DNA of 17,462 bases from JBELMB01 sp042088665 (GTDB lineage: Bacteria; Pseudomonadota; Alphaproteobacteria; Rhodobacterales; Rhodobacteraceae), in contig JBELMB010000110.1 in assembly GCA_042088665.1 (NCBI GenBank), forward strand, positions 1 to 17,462, given 5' to 3'. This document shows, in pieces, positions 1 through 7,440 of the stretch (positions within the stretch are counted from its first letter, which is position 1; each line of letters begins with the position of its first letter). The translations under genes and the position numbers were made by a program. The notes below the pieces were generated by a model. The model was given only the letters and a program-made list of their open reading frames with translations, was not told the origin of the DNA and searched no databases.

Positions 1-213
1 GGTGGAATACGAATTGGTGGAATACGCCTGACGGCTGGCCCGCCATGATTGGCCCCGGTGCGCGCGCCCGCATCGGGGAATCTGCCGGGGGGGGGTGAGG
101 AATTGCGGCCGGTACAGTGTCGAGGCTGGCGCGCCCGGTTCGCCGCGCGGGCCTTGGCTCCTGCAACACGGGTGGGGCTTGGCCCGCGCAGACGGATCTG
201 CTAGGCAGATGCC
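1..213. other. Upstream flank; possible end of a previous gene
   Basis: No complete gene is visible here. An 11-base direct repeat (GGTGGAATACG) lies at 1-11 and 16-26. Two + strand frames are open from the left edge: one stops at 29-31 (reading VEYELVEYA) and the other at 96-98 (reading WNTPDGWPAMIGPG in its middle). Either could be the C-terminus of a gene that begins outside the window, and I cannot choose between them. A run of nine G bases at 87-95 precedes the second stop. A perfect 6-bp hairpin (ATCTGC, loop TAG, GCAGAT) at 196-210 lies just before the candidate leader peptide. No convincing terminator or -35/-10 pair was found. Confidence 0.3.
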
Positions 214-255
214 ATGAAAACCCGCGCCGCCCTCATTTGCTGCATTATCCGCTGA
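214..255 (+). CDS. Candidate Cys-Cys leader peptide for cysS
   Basis: A 13-codon reading frame, ATG at 214 and TGA at 253-255, encodes MKTRAALICCIIR. Two consecutive Cys codons (TGC TGC, 238-243) sit 84 bases before the start of cysteinyl-tRNA synthetase. Cys is a rare residue, so a Cys pair in a tiny frame directly upstream of the gene that charges tRNA-Cys suggests a ribosome-stalling leader of the attenuation type known for amino-acid operons. The ribosome binding site is weak (AGG at 203-205, inside the small hairpin at 196-210). Chance is not excluded: the call rests on the motif and its position, with no comparative data. Confidence 0.4.
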   Translation: MKTRAALICCIIR

Positions 256-259
256 CATC

Positions 260-326
260 CTCGGCGGGCTGGTCTTTCTGTTTCCTCTTGGTTCTGAACT
301 TGCTAAGTCCGCCGCGAGCTTTCGCG
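260..326 (+). promoter_or_regulatory. Alternative hairpins between leader and cysS
   Basis: Three pairings compete. The first is CCGCC 227-231 (inside the leader peptide) with GGCGG 263-267, followed by a pyrimidine-rich stretch at 270-290. The second is CGGCGG 262-267 with CCGCCG 309-314. The third is a local hairpin, CGCGA 313-317 with TCGCG 322-326, which abuts the AAGGA ribosome binding site at 327-331. A ribosome stalled on the Cys codons would cover 227-231 and free 263-267 for the second pairing, which would open the third. This fits attenuation or ribosome-site masking, but the helices are short and the mechanism is inferred. Confidence 0.3.
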
Positions 327-339
327 AAGGACACGACCT

Positions 340-1722
340 ATGGACCTGCGTCTCACCAATACCCGGACCCGCACCAAAGAGCGGTTTGACCCGCTCGATC
401 CGGAGCATGTGCGGATTTATGTCTGTGGCCCAACGGTTTATGACCGAGCGCACCTTGGCAATGCACGACCGGTGCTGGTCTTTGACGTGCTCTACCGGCT
501 GCTGGGGGCGCTCTACCCCCGCGTAACCTATGTGCGTAATTTCACCGATGTGGACGACCGCATCAATGAGACCGCGCGCCGGCGCAAATCTGCCGGGGCC
601 GAGGGCACGTTGGAGGCGCTGATTGCAGAGCGTTCCGATGAAACCATCGCATGGTATCACGCGGATATGGACGCCCTTGGCGCGCGTCGCCCCGACCATG
701 AGCCGCGCGCCACAAGCTACATCGCCGAGATGGTCGCGATGATCGAGGACCTGATCGCCAAGGGAAACGCCTATGCGGCGGAGGGGCATGTGCTTTTTGC
801 CGTGGACAGCTACGCGGACTACGGCAAGCTGTCCGGCCGGTCGGTCGATGACATGATTGCCGGCGCGCGCGTCGAAGTGGCCCCTTACAAGCGCAATCCG
901 ATGGATTTCGTGTTGTGGAAGCCCTCTGACGATGCGCTGCCGGGCTGGGACAGTCCATGGGGCCGCGGGCGACCGGGCTGGCACATCGAATGCTCGGCCA
1001 TGAGTTTTGCGCTGCTGGGGGAAAGCTTTGACATCCACGGCGGCGGCAATGACCTGATGTTCCCGCACCACGAAAACGAGATCGCGCAAAGCTGCTGCGC
1101 GCATCCCACGGGCAGCTTTGCCCGGGTCTGGATGCACAACGAGATGTTGCAGGTCGAGGGCAAGAAGATGTCCAAATCGCTGGGCAACTTCTTCACCGTT
1201 CGGGATCTGCTGGAACAAGGCGTGCCCGGCGAGGTGATCCGCTTTGTCATGCTCTCGACCCATTACCGCAAGCCGATGGACTGGACGGCGGAAAAGGCGC
1301 GGGAGGCATCAAGAACGCTGCGCAAATGGTACAACCAAGTGGCAGATGCCGAGGCCAGCACGGCACCGAGCGTGTTGGCAGCCCTTGCCGACGATGTGAA
1401 CACGGCCGGGGCAATTGCTGAGCTGCACCGCCTGTCCTCAGCCGGTGAAACGGGCGCTTTGCGGGCAGGGCTAATGCTGATGGGGATGTTGGACAATGGC
1501 GTCCCAGATTGGGTGCACAGGCCCGGCGTCCAACTCGATGCTTTCGTCGAAAAGCTGACTGCTGCACGGAAAACAGCGATGGAGACAAAAGACTTCTCAG
1601 AAGTCGATCGGCTAAAAAAAGCCCTCGTCGACGCTGGTGTTTCCGTTCAAATGAGCAAGGAAGGGGTCATTCTCGCCGCAGGTCCAGAAGTTGATTTGTC
1701 AAAGTTAAAGGCGTTGCTGTAA
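340..1722 (+). CDS. cysS: Cysteinyl-tRNA synthetase
   Basis: This cytoplasmic class I aminoacyl-tRNA synthetase charges tRNA-Cys with cysteine using ATP. The 460-residue length is normal for the family. Visible marks are the N-terminal CGPTVYD block with the zinc-ligand Cys29, the HIGH-type motif as HLGN at 38-41, the GWHIECSAM zinc/substrate block, the GGGNDLMFPHHENEIAQS block, and KMSKS at 276-280. The helical C-terminal part (about 330-460) matches the DALR/anticodon-binding region. The ATG at 340 is supported by AAGGA at 327-331, eight bases upstream. A Cys-Cys leader peptide candidate and competing hairpins precede it. It is not translationally linked to the next gene: 331 bases separate it from cimA, although both lie on the same strand. 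Confidence 0.97.
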   Translation: MDLRLTNTRTRTKERFDPLDPEHVRIYVCGPTVYDRAHLGNARPVLVFDVLYRLLGALYPRVTYVRNFTDVDDRINETARRRKSAGAEGTLEALIAERSDETIAWYHADMDALGARRPDHEPRATSYIAEMVAMIEDLIAKGNAYAAEGHVLFAVDSYADYGKLSGRSVDDMIAGARVEVAPYKRNPMDFVLWKPSDDALPGWDSPWGRGRPGWHIECSAMSFALLGESFDIHGGGNDLMFPHHENEIAQSCCAHPTGSFARVWMHNEMLQVEGKKMSKSLGNFFTVRDLLEQGVPGEVIRFVMLSTHYRKPMDWTAEKAREASRTLRKWYNQVADAEASTAPSVLAALADDVNTAGAIAELHRLSSAGETGALRAGLMLMGMLDNGVPDWVHRPGVQLDAFVEKLTAARKTAMETKDFSEVDRLKKALVDAGVSVQMSKEGVILAAGPEVDLSKLKALL

Positions 1723-1883
1723 TGGCGACACGTGGTTTACCAGCCCGACCCCAGATCGGGCAATCCCCGCATGTAACGCCGTTCGTTTTCTCGGGCGAGG
1801 GCATTCGTGCTTACTTCCGGGGGCAGCCGTCAATGCATCAGGGCCTATCTTTGAACAGCGTGCGCCCTTTGCCTTCTCCCTTC

Positions 1884-2028
1884 GCCCGGCGGCACGCCGG
1901 GCAGCGCCCGACCCTCCCCCCGGGAGGGCGCATTTGTGGCGGTGCGCTCCATATGCTCGAAGCTCCGAGTGGTGCTGTTGTGACGCCTTCGAGCGTGTCT
2001 AGCGCCCACCCAGGGTCGGGCGCTGCCC
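1884..2028. repeat. Palindrome-rich intergenic element between cysS and cimA
   Basis: The 331-base spacer at 1723-2053 holds no convincing gene. A 111-codon frame starting at 1722 runs through it, but its composition follows the palindromes. A perfect hairpin lies at 1884-1902 (GCCCGGCG, loop GCA, CGCCGGGC). A second stem is CCCTCCC 1912-1918 with GGGAGGG 1922-1928. A perfect 17-bp inverted repeat joins 1899-1915 to 2012-2028 across 96 bases. The right arm is also part of an imperfect local palindrome at about 2002-2023 (GCGCCCACCC / AGGGTCGGGCGC). This looks like a REP-type element or a structured leader of cimA. There is no T-run, so a simple intrinsic terminator is unlikely. Confidence 0.6.
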
Positions 2029-2053
2029 TTCGCTCTAACGCACGGAGCGTCCA

Positions 2054-3667
2054 ATGACACGTGAACGTCTTTATCTCTACGACACCACCCTGCGGGACGG
2101 GCAGCAGACCCAGGGCGTGCAGTTCTCCACCGCCGAAAAACTGCGCATCACGGAGGCGCTGGATGCCTTGGGGGTCGATCATATCGAGGGCGGCTGGCCA
2201 GGGGCAAACCCGACCGATTCGGCCTTTTTCAACGAAGTGGGAAAGACCCGCGCCACCATGACCGCCTTCGGCATGACCAAGCGGTCCGGCTATTCCGCGG
2301 AAAACGACGATGTTCTGGCCGGGGTCATGAATGCAGGCACGCCCGCCGTTTGCCTCGTCGGCAAGAGCCATGATTTCCACGTCACAAAGGCGCTGGGCAT
2401 CACGCTGGAGGAAAACCTCGAAAACATCCGTGCCTCGGTCGCGCATATGGTGGGGCAGGGGCGTGAAGCGTTGTTTGACGCCGAACACTTCTTTGATGGC
2501 TACAAGGCGAACCCCTCTTATGCCCTGCAAGCGTTGCATTGCGCGCTTGAGGCCGGGGCCCGTTGGGTGGTCTTGTGCGACACCAATGGCGGGACATTGC
2601 CGCATGAAATCGGGCAGATCGTGCGCGATGTCATCGCCGATGGGGTCGCTGGTGACCGATTGGGGATCCATTGCCACAACGACACCGAAACCGCGGTCGC
2701 AGGCTCCCTCGCGGCGGTGGACGCAGGCGCGCGCCAGATTCAGGGCACGCTGAACGGATTGGGCGAGCGCTGCGGGAACGCCAACCTGACCGCTCTGATC
2801 CCCACGCTCCTCCTCAAGGAGCCTTATGCCAGCCGTTTCGAGACCGGCGTCAGCGTCGCCGCGCTGGAGGACCTGACACGCACCGCGCGCATGCTGGACG
2901 ATGTGCTCAACCGTGTGCCGCTCAAGCAGGTGGCCTATGTCGGCGCCTCTGCCTTTGCCCACAAGGCAGGTCTGCACGCCAGCGCGATTCTCAAGGACCC
3001 GACCACCTATGAGCACATCGACCCCAAACGCGTTGGCAATCGCCGCGTCGTGCCGATGTCCAATCAGGCGGGGCAATCGAACCTGCGCCGTCGCCTGTCC
3101 GAGGCCGGGCTGGAGGTGGAAAAGGGCGATCCGGCGCTGGCCCGCATCCTCGAACGGGTCAAGGCCCGCGAGACGGAAGGCTATTCCTATGACACCGCGC
3201 AGGCCTCGTTTGAGGTGCTCGCGCGCGAGGAACTGGGCCGCATGCCCGAGTTCTTCGAGGTAAAGCGCTACCGCGTCTCGGTCGAACGCCGCAAGAACAA
3301 GTACAATCAGATGGTCAGCCTGTCCGAAGCGGTCGTGGTGGTGAAGGTCGACGGCGAAAAGAAACTGTCGGTGTCGGAATCCATGGACGAAATGGGCGGT
3401 GACCGGGGTCCCGTCAATGCGCTGTCCAAGGCGCTGGCCAAGGATCTGGGCCGGTTCCAGTCGGCGATCGACGACATGCGGCTGGTGGATTTCAAGGTGC
3501 GGATCACCCAGGGCGGCACAGAGGCGGTCACCCGCGTGATTATCGACAGCGAGGACAGCAGCGGGCGGCGTTGGGCCACCGTGGGCGTCAGTCCGAACAT
3601 CGTCGATGCCTCCTTTGAGGCCCTGCTGGACGCGGTGCGGTGGAAGCTGATCAAGGAGGGCATGTGA
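2054..3667 (+). CDS. cimA: (R)-citramalate synthase
   Basis: This enzyme condenses pyruvate with acetyl-CoA to (R)-citramalate, the first step of the threonine-independent route to 2-oxobutanoate and isoleucine. It has 537 residues, as expected for the long CimA family. The N-terminal TIM barrel begins with LYDTTLRDGQQTQG (Arg14, Asp15). Metal ligands are His206 and His208 in HCHND, and Asn242 in GERCGNANL. The LeuA-type regulatory domain fills about 400-530, where isoleucine feedback is known in the family. 2-isopropylmalate synthase is the main alternative, but the QQTQG signature and the IEGGWPGANPTD block favour CimA. The start is fixed by GGAG at 2044-2047, six bases before ATG. It is the first gene of a three-gene operon, and its TGA shares a base with the next ATG. 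Confidence 0.93.
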   Translation: MTRERLYLYDTTLRDGQQTQGVQFSTAEKLRITEALDALGVDHIEGGWPGANPTDSAFFNEVGKTRATMTAFGMTKRSGYSAENDDVLAGVMNAGTPAVCLVGKSHDFHVTKALGITLEENLENIRASVAHMVGQGREALFDAEHFFDGYKANPSYALQALHCALEAGARWVVLCDTNGGTLPHEIGQIVRDVIADGVAGDRLGIHCHNDTETAVAGSLAAVDAGARQIQGTLNGLGERCGNANLTALIPTLLLKEPYASRFETGVSVAALEDLTRTARMLDDVLNRVPLKQVAYVGASAFAHKAGLHASAILKDPTTYEHIDPKRVGNRRVVPMSNQAGQSNLRRRLSEAGLEVEKGDPALARILERVKARETEGYSYDTAQASFEVLAREELGRMPEFFEVKRYRVSVERRKNKYNQMVSLSEAVVVVKVDGEKKLSVSESMDEMGGDRGPVNALSKALAKDLGRFQSAIDDMRLVDFKVRITQGGTEAVTRVIIDSEDSSGRRWATVGVSPNIVDASFEALLDAVRWKLIKEGM

Positions 3668-4386
3668 TGGACATCGACTGGGAGTCCTTTTTCGAACTCC
3701 ACAAGGATCTGCCCCGCGAAGGCCCCGGCGAGGCCGAGGAGGTCGCCTGGGCAGTGTCGCTGGCGGGATTGCCGCAATCGCCGCGGATCTGCGACGCGGG
3801 CTGTGGTCCGGGCGGCGACATCGCGGCGCTGTTGGACGCGGCCCCCGGTGCGCAGGTGCTGGGCGTCGACAAGACCGCCGCTTTTGTCGCGCAAGCGCAG
3901 GCACGTTTTGCCTCTGACCCGCGGGTCAGGTCGGACGAGGGCGATATGGCCGCTTTGCCCGACGCGCCCTTTGACATGATCTGGTGCGCCGGGGCGCTCT
4001 ATTTTCTGGGATTGCAGGAGGGGCTGCGCACCATGCGTGACGCTCTTGTGCCGGGCGGTGTTCTTGCCTTTTCGGAACCCTGTTTCTTTACCGACACCCC
4101 GAGTGCCGCCGCGCTTGCCTTCTGGGAAGGATATCCAACCCGCCCGGTCGCGCAGATCCTCAGCGAGGTTGCGGATGCCCGGTTCGAGGTCCTTGGCCAT
4201 CGTCCGGTATCTGACGCGGGGTGGGAGGCCTACTTTGGCCCGATGGAGGCGCGCATCGCCGGATTGCGCCCGAAGGAGGATGACCGTTTGGGCGCGATGC
4301 TGGACTATTGCGCGCAAGAAGCGGCGTCCTGGCGGTCTTTGCGGCACGAAACAGGGTATTTGCTGACGGTGGCACGGGTCTCGTGA
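3667..4386 (+). CDS. Class I SAM-dependent methyltransferase
   Basis: The 239-residue protein has a Rossmann-type SAM-binding core. Motif I is DAGCGPGGD at 43-51, the acidic residue of motif II is Asp68 in LGVDK, and post-I/motif III blocks are EGDMAALP and FDMIWCAGALYFLG. The C-terminal third is the usual variable substrate cap. The substrate cannot be read from the sequence; a small molecule is more likely than nucleic acid because there is no added binding domain. The ATG at 3667 overlaps the cimA stop by one base and has a near-perfect AAGGAGG at 3653-3659, seven bases away, so an in-frame ATG further upstream at 3640 is rejected. Its 3' end overlaps the next gene by four bases, indicating coupled translation. 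Confidence 0.85.
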   Translation: MDIDWESFFELHKDLPREGPGEAEEVAWAVSLAGLPQSPRICDAGCGPGGDIAALLDAAPGAQVLGVDKTAAFVAQAQARFASDPRVRSDEGDMAALPDAPFDMIWCAGALYFLGLQEGLRTMRDALVPGGVLAFSEPCFFTDTPSAAALAFWEGYPTRPVAQILSEVADARFEVLGHRPVSDAGWEAYFGPMEARIAGLRPKEDDRLGAMLDYCAQEAASWRSLRHETGYLLTVARVS

Positions 4387-5162
4387 TCACCCCGGGCAGT
4401 GACCTTCATGCTTGCGCGCAGATTGTCGAACGCGGTGACCCGGCACGGTTTCACAGCGTCATGGCGGCCCCGCCCGAGGCACGGGTGGTTCTGTTTCCGA
4501 TTTATGCCTTCAACATCGAGGTGAGCCGCGCGCCCTGGGTCACGAAGGAACCGATGATCGCGGAGATGCGCCTGCAATGGTGGCGCGACGCGCTGGATGA
4601 AATCGCGCAAGGCGGACTGGTGCGCAGGCACGAAGTCGTCACGCCGCTGGCGCTTGCGGTGGATGCGGAGGGGGCGCGTGCCCTTGACGGGCTGGTGGCG
4701 GCGCGCAGGGCCGACATCGAGACGACCCCTTTCGAGACAAGCGAAGCCTTGCAGTCCTACCTGACCGCGACGGCAGGCGTGCTGATGGGGGTGGCTGCGC
4801 GGGCCCTTGGCGACCGGGACGGGCGTGCCGCGCGGGGGCTGGGGGCGGCCTCTGGGCTTGTTTCATACCTGCGCGCCGTGCCCGAATTGGAGGCGCGGGG
4901 CAAACGCCCGCTGGCAGATGGCCGGTCCGAGGCGGTATCGGGTCTGGCTGGCTGGGGCCTCGCGCAATTGGCCGAGGCCCGTGCGGGTCGCAGCGCTGCA
5001 GCCGTCGCGGCGCGACCTGCGCTGATGCCGGGCGCTTCTGCGGAGGCGGCGCTGCGACAGGTGCAGGCGCAACCGGGGCGTGTTGCTGCCGGTGAAATGG
5101 CTCTGTCCGAGATGCAGATGCGGTTCTCCCGCCTCTGGCTTGCCACCACTGGGCGATTCTAA
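4383..5162 (+). CDS. Squalene/phytoene synthase-fold protein lacking catalytic Asp motifs (NDUFAF6-like)
   Basis: I take the start as GTG at 4383, forming a GTGA overlap with the methyltransferase stop; this gives 259 residues. An in-frame ATG at 4308 would overlap that gene by 79 bases and is unlikely. The fold is recognised from FPIYAFNIEVSRAPWVTKE, EMRLQWWRDALDEI and ATAGVLMGVAARALG, in the order seen in trans-isoprenyl-diphosphate head-to-head synthases. The two Asp-rich motifs that bind Mg2+-diphosphate are not preserved: the first region reads AFNIEVSRAP and the second SYLRAVPELEARGK. This pattern resembles mitochondrial NDUFAF6, a complex I assembly factor with the same fold, more than a carotenoid enzyme. 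No carotenoid genes are nearby. The respiratory role is inference. Confidence 0.75.
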   Translation: MITPGSDLHACAQIVERGDPARFHSVMAAPPEARVVLFPIYAFNIEVSRAPWVTKEPMIAEMRLQWWRDALDEIAQGGLVRRHEVVTPLALAVDAEGARALDGLVAARRADIETTPFETSEALQSYLTATAGVLMGVAARALGDRDGRAARGLGAASGLVSYLRAVPELEARGKRPLADGRSEAVSGLAGWGLAQLAEARAGRSAAAVAARPALMPGASAEAALRQVQAQPGRVAAGEMALSEMQMRFSRLWLATTGRF

Positions 5163-5294
5163 AGCGATACCGTTCGGTCCGTAGGACCATCACCTGAGGA
5201 CGCAGCCAGACCATCTATCGGGCAATGCCGGTGCCACGCGCGACGACCATATATGTGCGCGGGCCGGGCTTTGGGCTGCGGCACCGCCGAGGCG
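5163..5294. other. Convergent spacer without a gene
   Basis: The squalene-synthase-like gene (+) and the MFS gene (-) converge here. Short palindromes are present: GGTCC, loop GTA, GGACC at 5176-5188, and CGGTGCC 5229-5235 with GGCACCG 5280-5286. None is followed by a T-run, so no intrinsic terminator can be called for either gene. Confidence 0.4.
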
Positions 5295-6512
5295 TCAGGC
5301 CTTTGACGGGGTGCTGTCGTCGGGGCGCATCACCAGCCAGATCAGGGCACCACCGGCAAGCACGAGGAAGGGGGCCATCGCAAGGTTCACCGCCGTCCAG
5401 CCCTGTTCCGCCGAGCCACCCGAGCAGTTCATCAATCCGCCCGAGGCCAGCGAGGCAAAAGTCACCCCGCCAAAGACGATCAGGTCGTTGAGACCCTGCA
5501 TGCGGCCGCGCTCTTCGGGGGTATGGGCGCTGGCCAGCAGCGAGGTGGCCCCGATGAAGCCAAAGTTCCAGCCGAGCCCCAACAGGATCAGCGCGACAAA
5601 GAACTGTTCCAGCGCCACGCCGGACAATGCCACGCCACCCGCACAGGCCAGAATCACGAGACCCAGCGACATGACGCGCTCTGCCCCGAAGCGGGCGATC
5701 AGGTGCCCGGTAAAGAAGCTGGGCGCAAACATTGCCAAGACATGGGCCGACACGACGTTTGCCGCATCCGAGGTTTCATAGCCGCAGCCCACGACGGCCA
5801 GCGGCGTGCTGGTCATGACGAGGTTCATGAGCGCATAGCTGACCGTGGCGCAGATCACGGCGACCATGATCTTTGGCGTGGCCAAAAGCTCCAGCCGGGT
5901 GCGGCCGCGGGGGGCATCTGCGCCCGGTTTCTCCGGCTTCGGGATGTCGAGAAAGAAGAACAGCAGCGCGCCCACAAGGTTCACGACGATCACCGCGCCA
6001 TAGGTCCCGAGGAAGGGGATCACATAGGCATCCGCCGTCAGTTTGACCAGTTGCGGCCCGATGATGGCCGAGGCCAGCCCTCCCGCCATCACATATGAGA
6101 TGGCCTTGGGGCGGAACTCGGCAGAGGCGGTGTCCGCGGCGGCAAAGCGGTAGAACCCCTGCGCCGACATATAGGTTCCGGTCACAAAGGAGCCGAGCAG
6201 GAAGATCGGAAAGGAGGCCACGTAAAGGCCATAGGCTCCGATGGCCCCGCCCAGTGCACCGGCCCCGGCGCCCAGCACGAAACCGGCGCGGCGGCCATGG
6301 CGCTGCATCAGCGCAGAGACCGGCGTCGCCGAGAGCATGGACCCCAGAACGATCAGCGAGATCGGCAATGTGGCGAGGCAGGCATTGGGCGCAAGCGATT
6401 GCCCGGCCAAACCGCCGATGGTGAAGATCATGGGCATCTGTGCGCCAAGGATGGCCTGGGCGAGCACCAGCACGGTGACGTTGCGCATTGCGCGGGGAGG
6501 GGATCCAGTCAT
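5295..6512 (-). CDS. Major facilitator superfamily transporter, substrate unknown
   Basis: The 405-residue protein is almost entirely hydrophobic, with about twelve predicted membrane segments in two halves, as in MFS porters. The diagnostic loop after helix 2 reads QRHGRRAGF (about 70-78), matching MFS motif A. A second-half counterpart lies around IARFGAERVMS. The central loop between halves carries IPKPEKPGADAPRGRTRLE. Nothing in the sequence identifies the substrate or the direction of transport. The start at 6512 has no clear ribosome binding site; Met9 (6488) is an alternative, also without one. It diverges from the cobK-like operon across about 200 bases and converges with the squalene-synthase-like gene. 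No riboswitch was recognised upstream, which leaves a cofactor-uptake idea untested. Confidence 0.88.
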   Translation of the reverse strand: MTGSPPRAMRNVTVLVLAQAILGAQMPMIFTIGGLAGQSLAPNACLATLPISLIVLGSMLSATPVSALMQRHGRRAGFVLGAGAGALGGAIGAYGLYVASFPIFLLGSFVTGTYMSAQGFYRFAAADTASAEFRPKAISYVMAGGLASAIIGPQLVKLTADAYVIPFLGTYGAVIVVNLVGALLFFFLDIPKPEKPGADAPRGRTRLELLATPKIMVAVICATVSYALMNLVMTSTPLAVVGCGYETSDAANVVSAHVLAMFAPSFFTGHLIARFGAERVMSLGLVILACAGGVALSGVALEQFFVALILLGLGWNFGFIGATSLLASAHTPEERGRMQGLNDLIVFGGVTFASLASGGLMNCSGGSAEQGWTAVNLAMAPFLVLAGGALIWLVMRPDDSTPSKA

Positions 6513-6714
6513 GCGGATTTGGTAGAAGTGCAGCGCGCCGCCCGCAAGAGCCCAATGACCTGTGGGCGAAAATCACGCGGCCGTGTGGACGCGCAAAAGG
6601 GCGCAAAAAGGTGGGTGAGAAGGCAGGCGCCATGGCTGGCGCGAGGGTTTGTGCAGGGTACAGAAACCGCGGCAGAGCAGTGGTGCGGCGGGGCAGGGCG
6701 CGCTACACACGGGC
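6513..6714. promoter_or_regulatory. Divergent promoter region, MFS gene and cobK-like operon
   Basis: This 202-base region separates two divergent genes and should carry both promoters. For the + strand, GCTACACA at 6703-6710 contains a TACACA -10-like hexamer at 6704-6709. Transcription starting about six bases later would begin at or near the ATG at 6715, implying a leaderless mRNA. No good -35 is visible 16-18 bases upstream. An imperfect tandem repeat built on GCGCAAAAGG lies around 6590-6611. No operator palindrome stands out. Confidence 0.3.
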
Positions 6715-7440
6715 ATGAACCGGGTTTTGATCATCGGTGGCGCGCGGGAGGCATGGGATCTTGCGCAGGCGCTGCCCGGCGCACAGGTGCATCTGCCCGT
6801 GCCGGAACGCATCGCGCGCCACTGGGGCCGTCCGGTCACGCAGGGAGACCTCACCGAGAGGCAACTTGATGGTGTCTCTGCCGTGATCGAGGCGGCGCAC
6901 CCATGGGATGCAGAAACGGCGGCGCAGGTCGCAGGGATGTGCCGGGCCTGCCGTGTTCCCCATTTGCAGCTCGTGCGGCCCGCGTGGCGGGCTTCGCCGC
7001 GCCGCGACCGCTGGGTGCATCTGCGCGATGCCCGTGGCGCGCGGCAGGTCCTGCCTGCCGGGGCGCGCGTCTTTGTCAGCGCCGGGCGGCAGGCCGAGCC
7101 CGCCCTGAAGGGCATTCCCGCGACCTTTCTCTTGCGCCGGATCGGCCCGCCGCGGCGGCGCAGCCCCTTGCGGCAAGGCCATGACCTGTCTGCGCAGGGG
7201 CCGTTTTCCGCGGCTGAGGAAATCGCCACCTTTCGGCGGTTGCGCATCGACTGGCTGCTGGTTCACAACGCTGGCGGGGCAGGGGGCTGGCCCAAGCTGG
7301 CCGCGGCCCGCGCCCTGCGCCTTCCGGTTGCGATGATCGACCGCCCGAGACGTCCTCTCGGGCCGAGGGTGGACAGCGTGACGGAGGCGCTTGCATGGCT
7401 CAACCGGAGGCATCTCCATGACGGACACGACCCTGAATGA
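6715..7440 (+). CDS. cobK: Precorrin-6A reductase family protein
   Basis: The family reduces (cobalt-)precorrin-6A with NADPH during cobalamin ring synthesis. The 241-residue protein shows the family's blocks in order: VLIIGGAREA at 4-13, EAAHPWD at 59-65 (position of the usual D-A-T-H-P-F-A), SAGRQ at 123-126, LLRRIGPP at 139-146, GPFSAAEE at 162-169, LLVHNAGG at 181-188 and KLAAARALRLPVAMIDRP at 194-211. I start at ATG 6715 because the conserved VLIIGG begins at once; an earlier in-frame start at 6649 adds 22 residues of no family character. There is no clear Shine-Dalgarno, consistent with a leaderless message. No other cobalamin gene is in the window, so it is an orphan here. Its TGA overlaps the next ATG. 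Confidence 0.82.
   Translation: MNRVLIIGGAREAWDLAQALPGAQVHLPVPERIARHWGRPVTQGDLTERQLDGVSAVIEAAHPWDAETAAQVAGMCRACRVPHLQLVRPAWRASPRRDRWVHLRDARGARQVLPAGARVFVSAGRQAEPALKGIPATFLLRRIGPPRRRSPLRQGHDLSAQGPFSAAEEIATFRRLRIDWLLVHNAGGAGGWPKLAAARALRLPVAMIDRPRRPLGPRVDSVTEALAWLNRRHLHDGHDPE

Noticed and set aside
117..389. A 90-codon frame running into cysS with a hydrophobic stretch
   Set aside because: It overlaps the well-supported cysS start in another frame and has no ribosome site; the hydrophobic part is an accident of the pyrimidine-rich leader.
1722..2057. A 111-codon frame bridging cysS and cimA, overlapping both stop and start
   Set aside because: No ribosome site, low-complexity Pro/Arg/Ser composition set by palindromes, no recognisable domain.
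1838..3904. A 688-codon open frame on the - strand opposite cimA
   Set aside because: Shadow of a GC-rich gene; the + strand frame has all CimA motifs and operon spacing.
5295..6512. Naming the MFS gene as a riboflavin or cofactor transporter because of the cobK-like neighbour
   Set aside because: No riboswitch is visible upstream and the sequence gives no substrate signature.
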